64,000 nt of DNA from Nocardioides jishulii (lineage in GTDB: Bacteria; Actinomycetota; Actinomycetes; Propionibacteriales; Nocardioidaceae), in assembly GCF_006007965.1 (NCBI RefSeq), contig NZ_CP040748.1, positions 744,001 through 808,000 on the forward strand, written 5' to 3'. This document shows, piece by piece, positions 9,295 through 18,629 of the stretch. Below the pieces are notes generated by a model that did no database searches, had not been told where the DNA came from, and saw only the letters and a program-made list of their open reading frames with translations. Made by a program: the position numbers and the translations under genes. Numbering within the stretch: the stretch's first letter is position 1; every line of letters begins with the position of its first letter.

Positions 9295-10155
9295 GTGACG
9301 TCCGGGGCACGCGCAGGAGGAGCCGGGGCAGACACGGAGGCTGCACTGGTCGCGCGGCTGCGCGCCGCCGGCTGCGTCTTCGCCGAGGAGGAGGCGGCGG
9401 TGCTGACCGGGGCCGCCGCCGACGCGGCCCACCTGGAGACGCTGGTCGCCCGACGAGTCGCGGGGGAGCCCCTGGAGCTGGTGGTGGGGCAGGTCGAGTT
9501 CGCGGGTCTGCGGCTGCGGGTGGGACCGGGGGTCTTCGTGCCACGGCAGCGGACCACGGCGATGGTGGACGAGGCCGTGGCCCTGCTGACCGACGTCGTC
9601 CGCCCGCGGGTGGTCGACGTGTGCTGCGGGGTGGGGGCGGTGGGGTGTGCGGTCGTACGTCGCCTCGCGCACGCCGACCTGGCCATGGGCGACGTCGACC
9701 CCGCGGCCGTTCGGCTGGCCGCGAGCAACCTGGAGGCCCTCGGAGCGCCGACGGGGTGGCGGCAGCGCCTCGTCCGGGTGGGGGACCTCTTCGCTGCGGC
9801 TCCCGACGAGTGGCGCGGCACGGTGGACGTCTGCACGGCCAACGCGCCGTACGTCCCGACGCACGCCGTCGCGCTCATGCCGAGGGATTCGCGTGACCAC
9901 GAGCCACTCACGGCCGTGGACGGCGGGGAGGACGGGCTCGCGGTGCACCGGCGTCTGGCTGCTGAGGCTCCGGGGTGGTTGAGGCCCGGTGGGCACCTGG
10001 TCGTGGAGGTGGGTGAGAGCCAGGTCGAGACCGTCTCGAGGGTCCTGTCGGAGCACGCTCTGTCGGCCCGTGCGGTGTGGCCGGACGACGAGGGACCGGT
10101 CGTGGTGGTCGCGACCATGACCTTCGACCCCGCGCCTCCTAGACTCAGGGCATGA
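9295..10155 (+). CDS. PrmC/HemK-related methyltransferase
   Basis: A 286-residue SAM-dependent methyltransferase related to PrmC, the release-factor glutamine N5-methyltransferase. The SAM motif [12 protein letters not shown] is near residue 105. The catalytic NPPY motif of true PrmC is replaced by NAPYVP near residue 180. This fits the actinobacterial PrmC-related group whose substrate is not known, rather than PrmC itself. GTG at 9295 lies six bases after GAGGAT. The stop overlaps the ispH start by four bases (ATGA). Confidence 0.85.
   Translation: MTSGARAGGAGADTEAALVARLRAAGCVFAEEEAAVLTGAAADAAHLETLVARRVAGEPLELVVGQVEFAGLRLRVGPGVFVPRQRTTAMVDEAVALLTDVVRPRVVDVCCGVGAVGCAVVRRLAHADLAMGDVDPAAVRLAASNLEALGAPTGWRQRLVRVGDLFAAAPDEWRGTVDVCTANAPYVPTHAVALMPRDSRDHEPLTAVDGGEDGLAVHRRLAAEAPGWLRPGGHLVVEVGESQVETVSRVLSEHALSARAVWPDDEGPVVVVATMTFDPAPPRLRA
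10140..10145 (+). promoter_or_regulatory. -10 hexamer for a leaderless ispH transcript
   Basis: TAGACT inside the last codons of the methyltransferase gene ends six bases before the ispH ATG. It suggests ispH has its own start in addition to readthrough. Confidence 0.45.
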
Positions 10156-11192
10156 CCACCGACCTCGGCATCCCCCCGGTCCTCGACCCCGCCGACGCCA
10201 AGAGCGTCCTGCTGGCTGCGCCGCGCGGCTACTGCGCCGGCGTCGACCGGGCCGTGATCACCGTCGAGAAGGCGCTCGACCTCTACGGCGCCCCGGTCTA
10301 CGTGCGCAAGGAGATCGTGCACAACAAGCACGTGGTCGCCACGCTCCAGGACCGCGGCGCGATCTTCGTCGAGGAGCTCGACGAGGTCCCGGCCGGCGCG
10401 ACCGTCGTCTTCTCCGCCCACGGAGTTTCCCCGGCGGTGCACGCCGAGGCCGCCGAGCGGAGCCTGAAGACGATCGACGCAACCTGCCCACTCGTGACGA
10501 AGGTCCACCACGAGGCCAAGCGGTTCGCCGCCGACGACTACGACATCCTCCTGATCGGCCACGCCGGTCACGAGGAGGTCGAGGGCACGGCCGGTGAGGC
10601 GCCCGAGCACATCCAGCTCGTCGAGTCGCCGGCCGACGTCGCCGGCATCGAGGTCCGTGACCCGGCGAAGGTGGCCTGGCTCTCCCAGACCACCCTGTCG
10701 GTGGACGAGACCATGGCGACGGTGCGTGCGATCCGCGAGAAGTTCCCGCTGCTGCTCGACCCGCCCAGCGACGACATCTGCTACGCCACCCAGAACCGCC
10801 AGCTCGCGGTGAAGGAGATCGCCCAGGACGCCGACCTGGTGATCGTGGTCGGCTCGCGCAACTCCTCCAACTCGGTCCGCCTCGTCGAGGTCGCGCTGGA
10901 GGCGGGGGCGAAGGCCTCCTACCTGGTCGACTACGCCCACGAGATCGACGAGGCCTGGCTCGAGGGCGTCACGAACGTCTCCGTGACCTCCGGTGCTTCG
11001 GTGCCCGAGGAGCTGGTCGAGGGCGTGCTGGCCTTCCTCGCCGAGCGTGGCTACCCCGACGCGCGGGCCGTGCAGTCGGCGGAGGAGTCGCTGATCTTCG
11101 CCCTGCCGCCGGAGCTGCGCCGCGACATCCGCGCCGCGCAGCAGGCGGCCCAGGTCGCTGCGAACGAGTCGGCTGGTCAGGAGACCCGCTGA
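10152..11192 (+). CDS. ispH: 4-hydroxy-3-methylbut-2-enyl diphosphate reductase
   Basis: A 346-residue iron-sulfur enzyme performing the last step of the MEP isoprenoid pathway, producing IPP and DMAPP. The three cluster cysteines are visible at C28 (RGYCAGV), C112 (DATCPLV) and C210 (DDICYAT). The HGVSP, GHEEVEG and SQTTLSVDE motifs are also present, as is the SRNSSNS stretch. It overlaps the upstream methyltransferase by four bases, and its final base is the first of the next gene. Confidence 0.97.
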   Translation: MTTDLGIPPVLDPADAKSVLLAAPRGYCAGVDRAVITVEKALDLYGAPVYVRKEIVHNKHVVATLQDRGAIFVEELDEVPAGATVVFSAHGVSPAVHAEAAERSLKTIDATCPLVTKVHHEAKRFAADDYDILLIGHAGHEEVEGTAGEAPEHIQLVESPADVAGIEVRDPAKVAWLSQTTLSVDETMATVRAIREKFPLLLDPPSDDICYATQNRQLAVKEIAQDADLVIVVGSRNSSNSVRLVEVALEAGAKASYLVDYAHEIDEAWLEGVTNVSVTSGASVPEELVEGVLAFLAERGYPDARAVQSAEESLIFALPPELRRDIRAAQQAAQVAANESAGQETR

Positions 11193-11812
11193 TGGCCCGC
11201 TACCTCGACGTCCACCCGGACAATCCGCAGGCGCGCACGATCGGGCAGGTCGTCCAGGCGTTGCGCGACGACGCGCTCATCGCCTACCCGACCGACTCGG
11301 GCTACGCGCTGGGCTGCCAGCTCGGCAACCGCGACGGCCGCGACCGGATCCTCAAGATCCGTGACCTCGACGAGCGGCACCACTTCACGCTGATGTGCTC
11401 CGACTTCGCCCAGCTCGGCCAGTTCGTGCACCTCGACAACTCGGCGTTCCGGGCCATCAAGGCGGCGACGCCGGGTCCCTACACGTTCATCCTCCCGGCG
11501 ACCTCCGAGGTGCCCAAGCGGTTGATGCACCCGAAGAAGCGCACCGTCGGCGTCCGCATCACCGACCACCCCGTCGTGTGCGCCCTGCTCGCCGAGCTGG
11601 GCGAGCCGCTGCTCACGAGCACCTTGATCCTGCCGGGGGAGGAAGAGGCCCGCACGATGGGGTGGGAGATCAAGGAAGAGCTCGACCACCAGGTCGACAT
11701 CGTCATCGAGGCCGGCGAGGTGGATGCCCGTCCGACGACCGTCGTGGACTGGTCCGAGGGCTACCCCGTGGTGCTGCGCGAGGGTGCCGGAGACCCGACC
11801 CGGTTCGAGTGA
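11192..11812 (+). CDS. YrdC/Sua5-family protein (YciO type)
   Basis: A 206-residue YrdC-domain protein. The N-terminal AYPTDSGYALGC and ILKIRDLDERH stretches and the TPGPYTFILPAT region match the RNA- and threonylcarbamoyl-AMP-binding fold. The sequence is closest in style to YciO, a paralogue of the t6A enzyme TsaC whose function is less certain. Its TGATG coupling to ispH implies one transcript. Whether it makes t6A or is an accessory paralogue cannot be decided here. Confidence 0.85.
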   Translation: MARYLDVHPDNPQARTIGQVVQALRDDALIAYPTDSGYALGCQLGNRDGRDRILKIRDLDERHHFTLMCSDFAQLGQFVHLDNSAFRAIKAATPGPYTFILPATSEVPKRLMHPKKRTVGVRITDHPVVCALLAELGEPLLTSTLILPGEEEARTMGWEIKEELDHQVDIVIEAGEVDARPTTVVDWSEGYPVVLREGAGDPTRFE

Positions 11813-11815
11813 GCC

Positions 11816-12226
11816 TCAGCCGTCGTCGGAGGAGAGGACTCCCCGGCGCCGGCCCTCGAGCGTGATCAGGGCGAGTGCCCATCCGGCCACCAGCGCCACA
11901 CTGTGGGTGGTGAGACCGGTGACGACGGTCTGCACGACCCCGTCGTCGGCGCGGGCGACCCCCTGCGGGGCCACGAGCCCGAGCAGGATCAGGACCGTCA
12001 CCAGCAGCAGCGGGGGCAGCATGGCGCCCAACGCGAGGGACGTCTGCTCCACGCGGATGGCCAGCAGCAGGCAGATGGTGATGAAGCACAGGTCGAAGAA
12101 GAGGCTGAGGTGACCGCTCAGCAGGTAGTCGACCGCCACTGCGCTGAGCACCAGCGCGAACCCGAGGGCCACCACCTGGCGCCCGGGTTCGGTTCCGTAC
12201 AGCCACGACGGCTGGTCTGGGGTCAC
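11816..12226 (-). CDS. DUF6542-type membrane protein
   Basis: A 136-residue protein with four predicted membrane helices and a short basic C-terminus, resembling the actinobacterial DUF6542 family. Function unknown. GTG at 12226 is preferred over the in-frame GTG at 12250, because TATTTT at 12233-12238 is spaced six bases from it like other leaderless starts in the window. It converges on the YrdC gene, with three bases between stops. Confidence 0.65.
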   Translation of the reverse strand: MTPDQPSWLYGTEPGRQVVALGFALVLSAVAVDYLLSGHLSLFFDLCFITICLLLAIRVEQTSLALGAMLPPLLLVTVLILLGLVAPQGVARADDGVVQTVVTGLTTHSVALVAGWALALITLEGRRRGVLSSDDG

Positions 12227-12246
12227 GGGCCAAAAATAGGCCACGG

Positions 12247-13461
12247 TCACTCTCCGGCGACACGCCGCGCCGGGATTGGTCCGTTCGCGCTCTGTTCCAC
12301 CTCTCGCGCAGCACGGGCCAGATCGACGTCCAAGGGGTCCGGATCGTTGTTGTCGAGGCGGTCGTCCTCGGTGAACTCAGGCGCCGCGAGCAGGCGCGGC
12401 GCGGTCTCCACCTGGGTGACCTCGGCGAGGCCCTCCTGGACGACGCCGAGGTCGCTGAACTTGCGGGCGGTCACCAGCACGCGACCCTCGAGCGACCCGA
12501 CCGCACTGTTGTAGGACTGCACGGCGGAGGTCAGGCTCCGGCCGACCTTGGAGAAGTGGGTGCCCATCGTCGCCAGCCGCTCGTGGAGTTCGCGGCCCAG
12601 GCGCTGCACCTCGGCCACCTGTGCCGCCACGGTCTCGTGGCGCCAGCCGTGCGCCACCGTGCGCAGCAGTGCGATCAGCGTGGTGGGAGTGGCGAGCACG
12701 ACGTTGCGGGCCGCGGCGTACTCCAGGAGGTCGCGCTGGGTGTCCAGCGCCACGGAGAGGAACGCCTCGGCCGGGACGAACATGACCACGAAGTCGGGGG
12801 TCTCGGTGAGCGCCTTCCAGTAGGCCTTCGCGCCGAGCTGGTCGACGTGCGTACGCACCTGACGCGCGTGCCGGACGAGGTGCTCGCCGCGACGGGCGTC
12901 GTCGTCCGCTGCGGCCGCGTCCAGGAACGCGTCGAGCGGCACCTTGGAGTCGACGACGACCTGACGCCCGCCGGCCAGGTTGACCACCAGGTCGGGACGC
13001 TGGACGCCGTCGTCGAGGCGGACCTGCTCGGAGAAGTCACAGTGGTCGACCATCCCGGCCAGCTCGACGGCGCGCCGCAGGTGCATCTCGCCCCACTGCC
13101 CCCGCACCTGCGGCTTGCGCAGGGCGGTGGCCAGCGAGGCGGTCTCGCGCCGCAGCGTCTCGGTGGTCGAGCGCATCGACTGGACCTGGGCGTTGAACTC
13201 GCCCTGCCACGTCGCGCGGTCGTGGTCGATGAGGCGCAGGTGCTCGGCCAGCCGGTCGAGACCCTCCTTGACCACGGCCTGGTCGCCGGAGCGTGCTTCG
13301 AGCACGGCGTCGGACTGGGCCCGCAGCTCCGCGCGCAGCGCCTCGGCCTCCTCGCCGCCTGCGGGCGAGTGGGCGCGCGCCCAGAGCCAACCGATCAGGC
13401 CTCCCAGGGCGAGACCCAGGAGGAGGCCGACCAGCAGCGTCACCAGCGTGGAGATGTCCAT
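12247..13461 (-). CDS. rmuC: DNA recombination protein RmuC
   Basis: A 404-residue protein with an N-terminal membrane anchor (about residues 5-28), a coiled-coil region (about 40-130) and the RmuC nuclease-like domain, recognised by RGQWGEMHLRRAVELAGM, VVDSKVPLDAFLDA and VMFVPAEAFLSVAL. RmuC limits DNA inversions at short inverted repeats; its biochemistry is only partly known. ATG at 13461 is six bases after CATGAT. Confidence 0.93.
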   Translation of the reverse strand: MDISTLVTLLVGLLLGLALGGLIGWLWARAHSPAGGEEAEALRAELRAQSDAVLEARSGDQAVVKEGLDRLAEHLRLIDHDRATWQGEFNAQVQSMRSTTETLRRETASLATALRKPQVRGQWGEMHLRRAVELAGMVDHCDFSEQVRLDDGVQRPDLVVNLAGGRQVVVDSKVPLDAFLDAAAADDDARRGEHLVRHARQVRTHVDQLGAKAYWKALTETPDFVVMFVPAEAFLSVALDTQRDLLEYAAARNVVLATPTTLIALLRTVAHGWRHETVAAQVAEVQRLGRELHERLATMGTHFSKVGRSLTSAVQSYNSAVGSLEGRVLVTARKFSDLGVVQEGLAEVTQVETAPRLLAAPEFTEDDRLDNNDPDPLDVDLARAAREVEQSANGPIPARRVAGE

Positions 13462-13506
13462 GGGCCGATCATGGCCCCGGGCACCGACAGTTCTGCGGAA
13501 CCTCGC

Positions 13507-14298
13507 TCAGAGGTCGACGTCGGCGATCACCGGCGCGTGGTCGCTGGGCGTTCCCTCGCCGATCGCGGGGTTGCGCTCGTCGACGTCGATGAAGGCGTGG
13601 GTCACCTTCGCGGCGACCGAGGGGGAGCCGAGGATGAAGTCGATGCGCAGGCCGCGGTTGCGCTCGAAGCGCTGGCGGTAGTAGTCCCAGTAGGTGTAGA
13701 CGTCCGGGCCGGGGGCGTGCGGGCGTACGACGTCGACGTAGCCGTCCTCGAGGAACGCGTTGAACGCCGCGCGCTCCGGCGGGGTCACGTGGGTGGAGTT
13801 GCGGAACTGCTTCGGGTCGAACACGTCCTCGTCGGTGGGGCACACGTTCCAGTCGCCGACCAGCACGGTGTCCTCGGTGAGCCACGGCTGGGCCTGCTCG
13901 CGCAGCCGGGCGAGCCAGTCGAGCTTGTAGACGTAGTGCGGGTCGTCGGGCTTGCGGCCGTTGGGCACGTAGAGCGACCAGATCCGCAGGCCACCGCAGA
14001 CCGCACCGATGGCACGAGCCTCCTGGGCGGCGGGCTCACCGAAGCCGGGCATCGTGTCGAAGCCGACCTGCACGTCCTCCAGACCGACTCGGCTGATCAG
14101 GGCGACGCCGTTCCACTGGCTGAAGCCCGCTGCGGCGACCTCGTAGCCGCGCGACTCCAGGCCCATCAGAGGCAGCTGCTCGACCTTCGCCTTCGTCTCC
14201 TGCACTGCCAGGACGTCGATGTCATGACGGTCGAGGAAGGCCTCGACGCGGTCGATACGGGTCCGGATGGAGTTGACGTTCCAGGTCGCGATGCGCAC
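13507..14298 (-). CDS. xth: Exodeoxyribonuclease III
   Basis: A 263-residue AP endonuclease/3' exonuclease of the EEP superfamily, acting in base excision repair. Conserved motifs include IATWNVNSIR at the start, LAVQETKAK (metal-binding Glu), SLYVPNG, LVGDWNVCPTDEDV, RIDFILGS and the catalytic SDHAPV near the C-terminus. GTG at 14298 is chosen because the conserved VRIATWNVN begins there and TACACT lies six bases upstream. A longer frame to 14352 would add an unrelated leader. Confidence 0.95.
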   Translation of the reverse strand: MRIATWNVNSIRTRIDRVEAFLDRHDIDVLAVQETKAKVEQLPLMGLESRGYEVAAAGFSQWNGVALISRVGLEDVQVGFDTMPGFGEPAAQEARAIGAVCGGLRIWSLYVPNGRKPDDPHYVYKLDWLARLREQAQPWLTEDTVLVGDWNVCPTDEDVFDPKQFRNSTHVTPPERAAFNAFLEDGYVDVVRPHAPGPDVYTYWDYYRQRFERNRGLRIDFILGSPSVAAKVTHAFIDVDERNPAIGEGTPSDHAPVIADVDL

Positions 14299-14429
14299 CC
14301 GTGGAGTGTAGGTGAGCGCCCTCGGCCACCGGAGATGAGTAGGTGCCCCCATGCGTGCCCGCGCCGCCGTCGCGAGGGTGGGTGGAGCGCACCGTCCGGG
14401 TGCGCAGCGCAGCGACAGGTGGAGTGGCG

Positions 14430-15290
14430 ATGATCCTTGATGACCTGCTCGGTACGTCCGGCCGCGAGGCGTTGCTCAGCGGCGACGAACGAACGCTGCT
14501 GACGGCGACGCGCGGCGCTGCTGTCCTGGGCGCGACGCTCGTCGTGCCGGGCGCCGTCATCCTGGTGCTGGTCCCGCTGCTCACTGGAAGTCTCTCGGTG
14601 GACGCGGGTGCAGGGGGTGCTGGACTCGTCGTCGGTGGAGGACTGTGGGTGCTGACCCAAGGACTCGTCGCACGCTGGATCCAGGGCCGGGACTCCGGAA
14701 CGCTGCTGCTGGCCGCCGGATGTGTGGGCCCCGCCGCGGTGGCGGGGTTCGTCGGGGTCGGGGTGACCGCGGGCGTCACCTGGTCCCAGGTGCTCGCCTT
14801 CGGGGCACTCCTCACGACGCTCGTCCAGGCGGTGCTGGTCTGGCGCATGGGTCCTGAGTGGCATGGCATCGCCGACCCCGGTGGTCGCCCGGGGGCAGCC
14901 GAACTCCTGTACAGCGTGGCCCAGGTCGCGGTGGCGTTGGGCCTCCTGGTCGGCGTCTCTTCTGCGTGGGGCTTGGTCCACTACACGGCCCACCTGGACG
15001 AAGACTGGAACTTGCTCGGTGCCTGGATGGCGGGAGGGCTCGTGCTGGTGGCGGTCCTGTGGACGCTGCCGCACGCCGTCCTGCTCCTGTGGACCGGTGG
15101 AGGCTGGGGGACACGGCGCGGGATCGTGGTGGTTCTGGGCGCTGTCCCGGTGGTGGCGGTGGCCCTGTTCGCCGCGACCGTCGTGGTGCCTTGGTGGGTG
15201 CTGGGGTTCGGGTTGGTCGCGGTCATCGCCGTGCTCGAGGTCGTGCTCGGGGCGAAGCTCTGGAGTGAGCGGGCCTCGGTCAGTCGGTGA
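14430..15290 (+). CDS. Polytopic membrane protein of unknown function
   Basis: A 286-residue protein with about eight hydrophobic helices, rich in Val, Leu and Gly. A short cytoplasmic N-terminus (ILDDLLG...LLSGDERTLL) precedes the first helix. No family was recognised. ATG at 14430 follows a GGTGGAG ribosome site with five to six bases between. Its 3' end overlaps the convergent PH-domain gene by 11 bases. Confidence 0.65.
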   Translation: MILDDLLGTSGREALLSGDERTLLTATRGAAVLGATLVVPGAVILVLVPLLTGSLSVDAGAGGAGLVVGGGLWVLTQGLVARWIQGRDSGTLLLAAGCVGPAAVAGFVGVGVTAGVTWSQVLAFGALLTTLVQAVLVWRMGPEWHGIADPGGRPGAAELLYSVAQVAVALGLLVGVSSAWGLVHYTAHLDEDWNLLGAWMAGGLVLVAVLWTLPHAVLLLWTGGGWGTRRGIVVVLGAVPVVAVALFAATVVVPWWVLGFGLVAVIAVLEVVLGAKLWSERASVSR

Positions 15291-16932
15291 GGAACGGGCG
15301 TACGAACGTCGGCGTCGCCGATGCCGCCAGGCGTACAGCCTTCTCCTCGGGCACGTCCTCCAGCGTCACGTGCTCGTCGCCGGCGGCGGTCGTGGCGACC
15401 AGCGTCACGAGCCCGAGGCGGCGCTGGAAGATGTTCTGCTGCACGGCCCAGCCGATGATGCCGTCGATCTCCAGGACCGTACGCCGTCGCGCGGTGACGC
15501 CGTGGCCGGCGACCAGGTGGTCGTCGGTCAGGGCGTGGCCGAGGTGGGCGTAGGCGAGCTCGGCGAGCACGACGGCGATCGGGATCCAGACCAGGGCCGG
15601 GGCGAGGAACCACCACAGCGGGGCGCTGGTGTCGTTGAGGGGAAGGATGACCTGGTGGATGCCCACGCCGATCGCGGCGAGGAAGAGGGTCGTCCACTGC
15701 TGGGCCACGTGGCGTCGCCGGCGGGCCGCGGGTCCGTGCTGGGTGAGCAGCACCCGCATGGGGTGTTGGTCTCCGAGCACCTGGCCGGCGACGCGCTCGG
15801 CCACCGGAGTGGGGCACTGCGGGAGGATCTTGGTCGTGCCGCCCTCGCCGACGCCGGTCGCCAAGGTGGCCAGCTCGGCACCGTTGACGACGCGCATCAG
15901 CAGCGGCTCGATGATCTCGATCCCGCGCACGCGCTTCTCCTCGACGCTGATCGATCGAGTCGAGAGAAGGCCCGCGGACATGTGCAGGGAGCCGTGGCTG
16001 CGGGTCAAGGTGAGGCCGAACCACTGCACGACGTAGCCGGCGATCGAGATGAGGAGCCAGAGCACGACGCCGCCGATCACGGCCGCGACGACGAGGACGG
16101 CGACCCCGAACGCGAGCAGCGACTCCTTGGTCCGTTCGACGTCGCTCGGGTCGATGTCGACCTCGAAGTCGCTGGCGAACTGCCCCAGGAAGCCGATGGC
16201 TGCGGCGACGATCGCCAGCCGCGCCACGTTGAACGGGGCGAAGCGGACCCAGCTCCACCGGAAGTGGGCCAGCTCCTCGGCCGGCTCGTCCGGGGAGTCC
16301 GGGACTTCGGTGGGGACGCCTGCCTCGGCAGGGGCTGTCTCGTCGGCGTGCTCCGGGAGGGGCCCTGCGCTGGTCGCGGCTGCGCCGCGCTGGGTGAGCA
16401 GAAGGCGACGCAGCTCCTCGGCGCGCTCGGTGGTGACCGCGTCCAGCACGATCCGTTCGTTGTCGACGCCGGTGCCGATCTGCACCTTGCGCATGCCCAG
16501 GACGCGGTGCAGCACGGTGGCCTCGAGGTCGACACTGCGTACGCGGTCGAGCGGTGCCGTCTGGGTCGACCTGTTCAGGACCCCGTGTCGGAACTGCAGC
16601 TGTGACTCGGTGATCCGGTAGCGCGTCGTGAACCACGGGATGAGGCCGAGGAGCGCGGCGAACGCCGCGACGACGGGGACGCCCACGACGACCCAGATCC
16701 CGCCGAAGTTCGAGGCGCCGAGCGCAACGGCGATGAGGGGCACGATCGCCTGGCGCAGCGCAGCGATGGGGTCGAGCAGGAGCTTGCGCTTGTCGAGGCG
16801 CAGCCAACCGTCGTCGTCGGAGATGGTCACCCACGGGGAGGGAGACGTCGCCGTGGGCAGGGTGGGAGCCATCGGCCGGGGCGTCGGGGGAGTGTCTGTG
16901 GGAGAGGAGGGCGGGGTGAAGTCGTCGCTCAC
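15280..16932 (-). CDS. Bacterial PH-domain membrane protein (YdbT-like)
   Basis: A 550-residue membrane protein with paired helices followed by bacterial PH (bPH_2) domains: WFTTRYRITESQLQFRHG... near residue 105, SLHMSAGLLSTRSIS near 315, and VAGHGVTARRRTVLEIDGI near 460, so three copies. A Glu/Pro-rich linker of about 60 residues separates the first from the second. This is the YdbT half of the YdbS-YdbT pair, a Bacillus system linked to resistance to foreign proteins or peptides. GTG at 16932 overlaps the stop of the YdbS-like gene by four bases (GTGA). Confidence 0.85.
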   Translation of the reverse strand: MSDDFTPPSSPTDTPPTPRPMAPTLPTATSPSPWVTISDDDGWLRLDKRKLLLDPIAALRQAIVPLIAVALGASNFGGIWVVVGVPVVAAFAALLGLIPWFTTRYRITESQLQFRHGVLNRSTQTAPLDRVRSVDLEATVLHRVLGMRKVQIGTGVDNERIVLDAVTTERAEELRRLLLTQRGAAATSAGPLPEHADETAPAEAGVPTEVPDSPDEPAEELAHFRWSWVRFAPFNVARLAIVAAAIGFLGQFASDFEVDIDPSDVERTKESLLAFGVAVLVVAAVIGGVVLWLLISIAGYVVQWFGLTLTRSHGSLHMSAGLLSTRSISVEEKRVRGIEIIEPLLMRVVNGAELATLATGVGEGGTTKILPQCPTPVAERVAGQVLGDQHPMRVLLTQHGPAARRRRHVAQQWTTLFLAAIGVGIHQVILPLNDTSAPLWWFLAPALVWIPIAVVLAELAYAHLGHALTDDHLVAGHGVTARRRTVLEIDGIIGWAVQQNIFQRRLGLVTLVATTAAGDEHVTLEDVPEEKAVRLAASATPTFVRPFLTD

Positions 16933-17465
16933 GTCGCGTCGCCCTCGGTGGCCGCGGTGATGGTGGTCAGGGTCGCGACGAGCTCGCGGGCCTCGTCGGC
17001 GTCGAGGCCGACGATGTCGACGCTGCCGGCCGAGGAGGCAGTGGTGACGGTGATCGAGGCGAGGTTGAACAGGCGCATGATCGCGCCCTGCTCGGAGTCG
17101 ACGGTCTGCACCCGGTTGAGGGGCGCGATCCGCGACTCGAGGTTGATCCACCCGTCGCGGGTGTGGATCGCGATGTCGTTGACCTCCCAGCGGTGCACGC
17201 GGTAGCGGATGGTCGGCATCGCGGCCACCTCGACGATGCTGGCCAGCACGATGACCACGACGATCGCCGTGGCCCACCAGGGGCGCGCGGGCACGAGGAA
17301 GTAGACGGCGAAGGTGATGGCCAGGACGATCACGGCGCCGATCGCCGCGCTCGTACGCCAGTAGGCCACCGCCCGCGGACACACGCGGTTGGCCGGCTCG
17401 CGCAGGGAGTCGTGGACGGTGCGCGGGGCGTCGTGCTCAGGCTGGATCGAGGCGTCGTTCGTCAC
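16929..17465 (-). CDS. Bacterial PH-domain membrane protein (YdbS-like)
   Basis: A 178-residue partner of the next gene. An N-terminal cytoplasmic stretch, two adjacent membrane helices (about 35-85) and one bPH_2 domain (YRVHRWEVNDIAIHTRDGWINLE...NRVQTVDSEQG) are visible. The C-terminus is a short helix. GTG at 17465 is favoured since CAGTCT ends seven bases upstream. The pair is translationally coupled. Confidence 0.8.
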   Translation of the reverse strand: MTNDASIQPEHDAPRTVHDSLREPANRVCPRAVAYWRTSAAIGAVIVLAITFAVYFLVPARPWWATAIVVVIVLASIVEVAAMPTIRYRVHRWEVNDIAIHTRDGWINLESRIAPLNRVQTVDSEQGAIMRLFNLASITVTTASSAGSVDIVGLDADEARELVATLTTITAATEGDAT

Positions 17466-17655
17466 GTCGGAGAGACTGCCACATGCGGCCGACGACGACT
17501 CGGCAAGAGCCTCGCTCGCGGTCCTTCCCGGCACATTCTGAGCAGCACGATGCGAGTCGTTGCAACGCACGAAAGCGCAACTCCGAAGTCTGGTGCCACG
17601 AGGCGGCGCGGAGTTTCACTCGAATTCCCATCGTCGTTCCGCAGAGGAAGAAACC

Positions 17656-18537
17656 ATGCACTTCCGAAGGATCACCGCCACCGTCGCGGCCACCGCCGCC
17701 GCAGGGGCCATGGCACTGGCCGCCACCCCGGCCCTCTCCGCTTCCAAGGGCTTCGCCGCCGAGGACAAGGCAGCCCCGTCGTTCAAGAAGTACGTGAAGC
17801 AGGTGCACCGCGACGCCGACGGGCAGTTCATCGTCAACGGCGACGAGCCGATCGCGGGACGCCGCGCGCTCAAGTCGTACTACTTCTCGATGACCGGCAA
17901 GAAGCTCAGGGCGCAGCGCACCAACGCGCAGACGACGAAGCGTGCGCTCGTAGGGACCCGCGACCAGGGCCTCATCATCAACCGCTACGGAGGCCGCGAC
18001 GACAAGTGGTCGGCGACCACCGCGCGCAACCTGACGTACTGCGTCAGCACCCGCTTCGGCACGCGCCAGTCGACCATCATCAACGCGATGGCCAACGGTG
18101 CGGCGATCTGGGAGGGCGCCTCCTCGGGCGTCAACTTCGTCTACGTCTCGTCGCAGAACGCCAACTGCACCACGAGGAACACCAGCGTGGTCTTCTCGGT
18201 GGAGCCGACGACCACGTCGTCCTACATCGCTCGCGCGTTCTTCCCGAGCAGCTCCAAGAGCTCGCGCAACATCTTGGTGAACGCCACGTCGCTGGTGAAC
18301 TCCGGCTCGTGGACGCCGGCCAACATCATGGCGCACGAGCTCGGCCACACCCTCGGCTTCCGCCACGAGCACACGCGGCCCGAGGCGGGCACCTGCTTCG
18401 AGGACAACAACTGGCGGGCGCTGACCCCGTACGACAACCGTTCGATCATGCACTACCCCCAGTGCAACGGGGGGTCGAGCAACCTGACGTTCTCGTCGTA
18501 CGACCGCACCGGAGTGCGTGCCGTCTACGGCAGCTGA
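17656..18537 (+). CDS. Secreted zinc metalloprotease (M57-like, HEXXHXXGXXH)
   Basis: A 293-residue exported protein. Residues 1-30 form a signal peptide (basic start, Ala-rich core, ALS-AS cleavage region). The metzincin zinc site HELGHTLGFRH has ligands H227, H231 and H237 and catalytic E228. A Met-turn IMHY lies at M265. Four to five cysteines suggest disulfides. It resembles the M57 / dual-action HEIGH peptidase group. ATG at 17656 follows AGAGGAAG. An 18586-18629 hairpin lies beyond its stop. Confidence 0.85.
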   Translation: MHFRRITATVAATAAAGAMALAATPALSASKGFAAEDKAAPSFKKYVKQVHRDADGQFIVNGDEPIAGRRALKSYYFSMTGKKLRAQRTNAQTTKRALVGTRDQGLIINRYGGRDDKWSATTARNLTYCVSTRFGTRQSTIINAMANGAAIWEGASSGVNFVYVSSQNANCTTRNTSVVFSVEPTTTSSYIARAFFPSSSKSSRNILVNATSLVNSGSWTPANIMAHELGHTLGFRHEHTRPEAGTCFEDNNWRALTPYDNRSIMHYPQCNGGSSNLTFSSYDRTGVRAVYGS

Positions 18538-18585
18538 CCGACGTCAACGCACACCGCACCAGGGCCCATGCGGGCCTGTGATTTA

Positions 18586-18629
18586 GAGGGCCACGGTCGC
18601 CGGACCTAGACTCGGCGACCGTGGCCCTC
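18586..18629 (+). promoter_or_regulatory. 16-bp perfect inverted repeat around the ychF promoter and start codon
   Basis: Arms 18586-18601 and 18614-18629 are exactly complementary over 16 bases, with a 12-base loop. The loop contains TAGACT (18607-18612), a -10 hexamer for ychF. The right arm contains the ychF GTG at 18621. RNA reading through from the metalloprotease would fold into a very stable hairpin that buries the start codon and could end transcription. RNA begun at the local promoter would lack the left arm and stay open. Confidence 0.7.

Noticed and set aside
8418-10940. 840-codon minus-strand frame across xseA, the methyltransferase and ispH
   Set aside because: It is antisense to well-supported genes, low-complexity, and without a ribosome site or domain.
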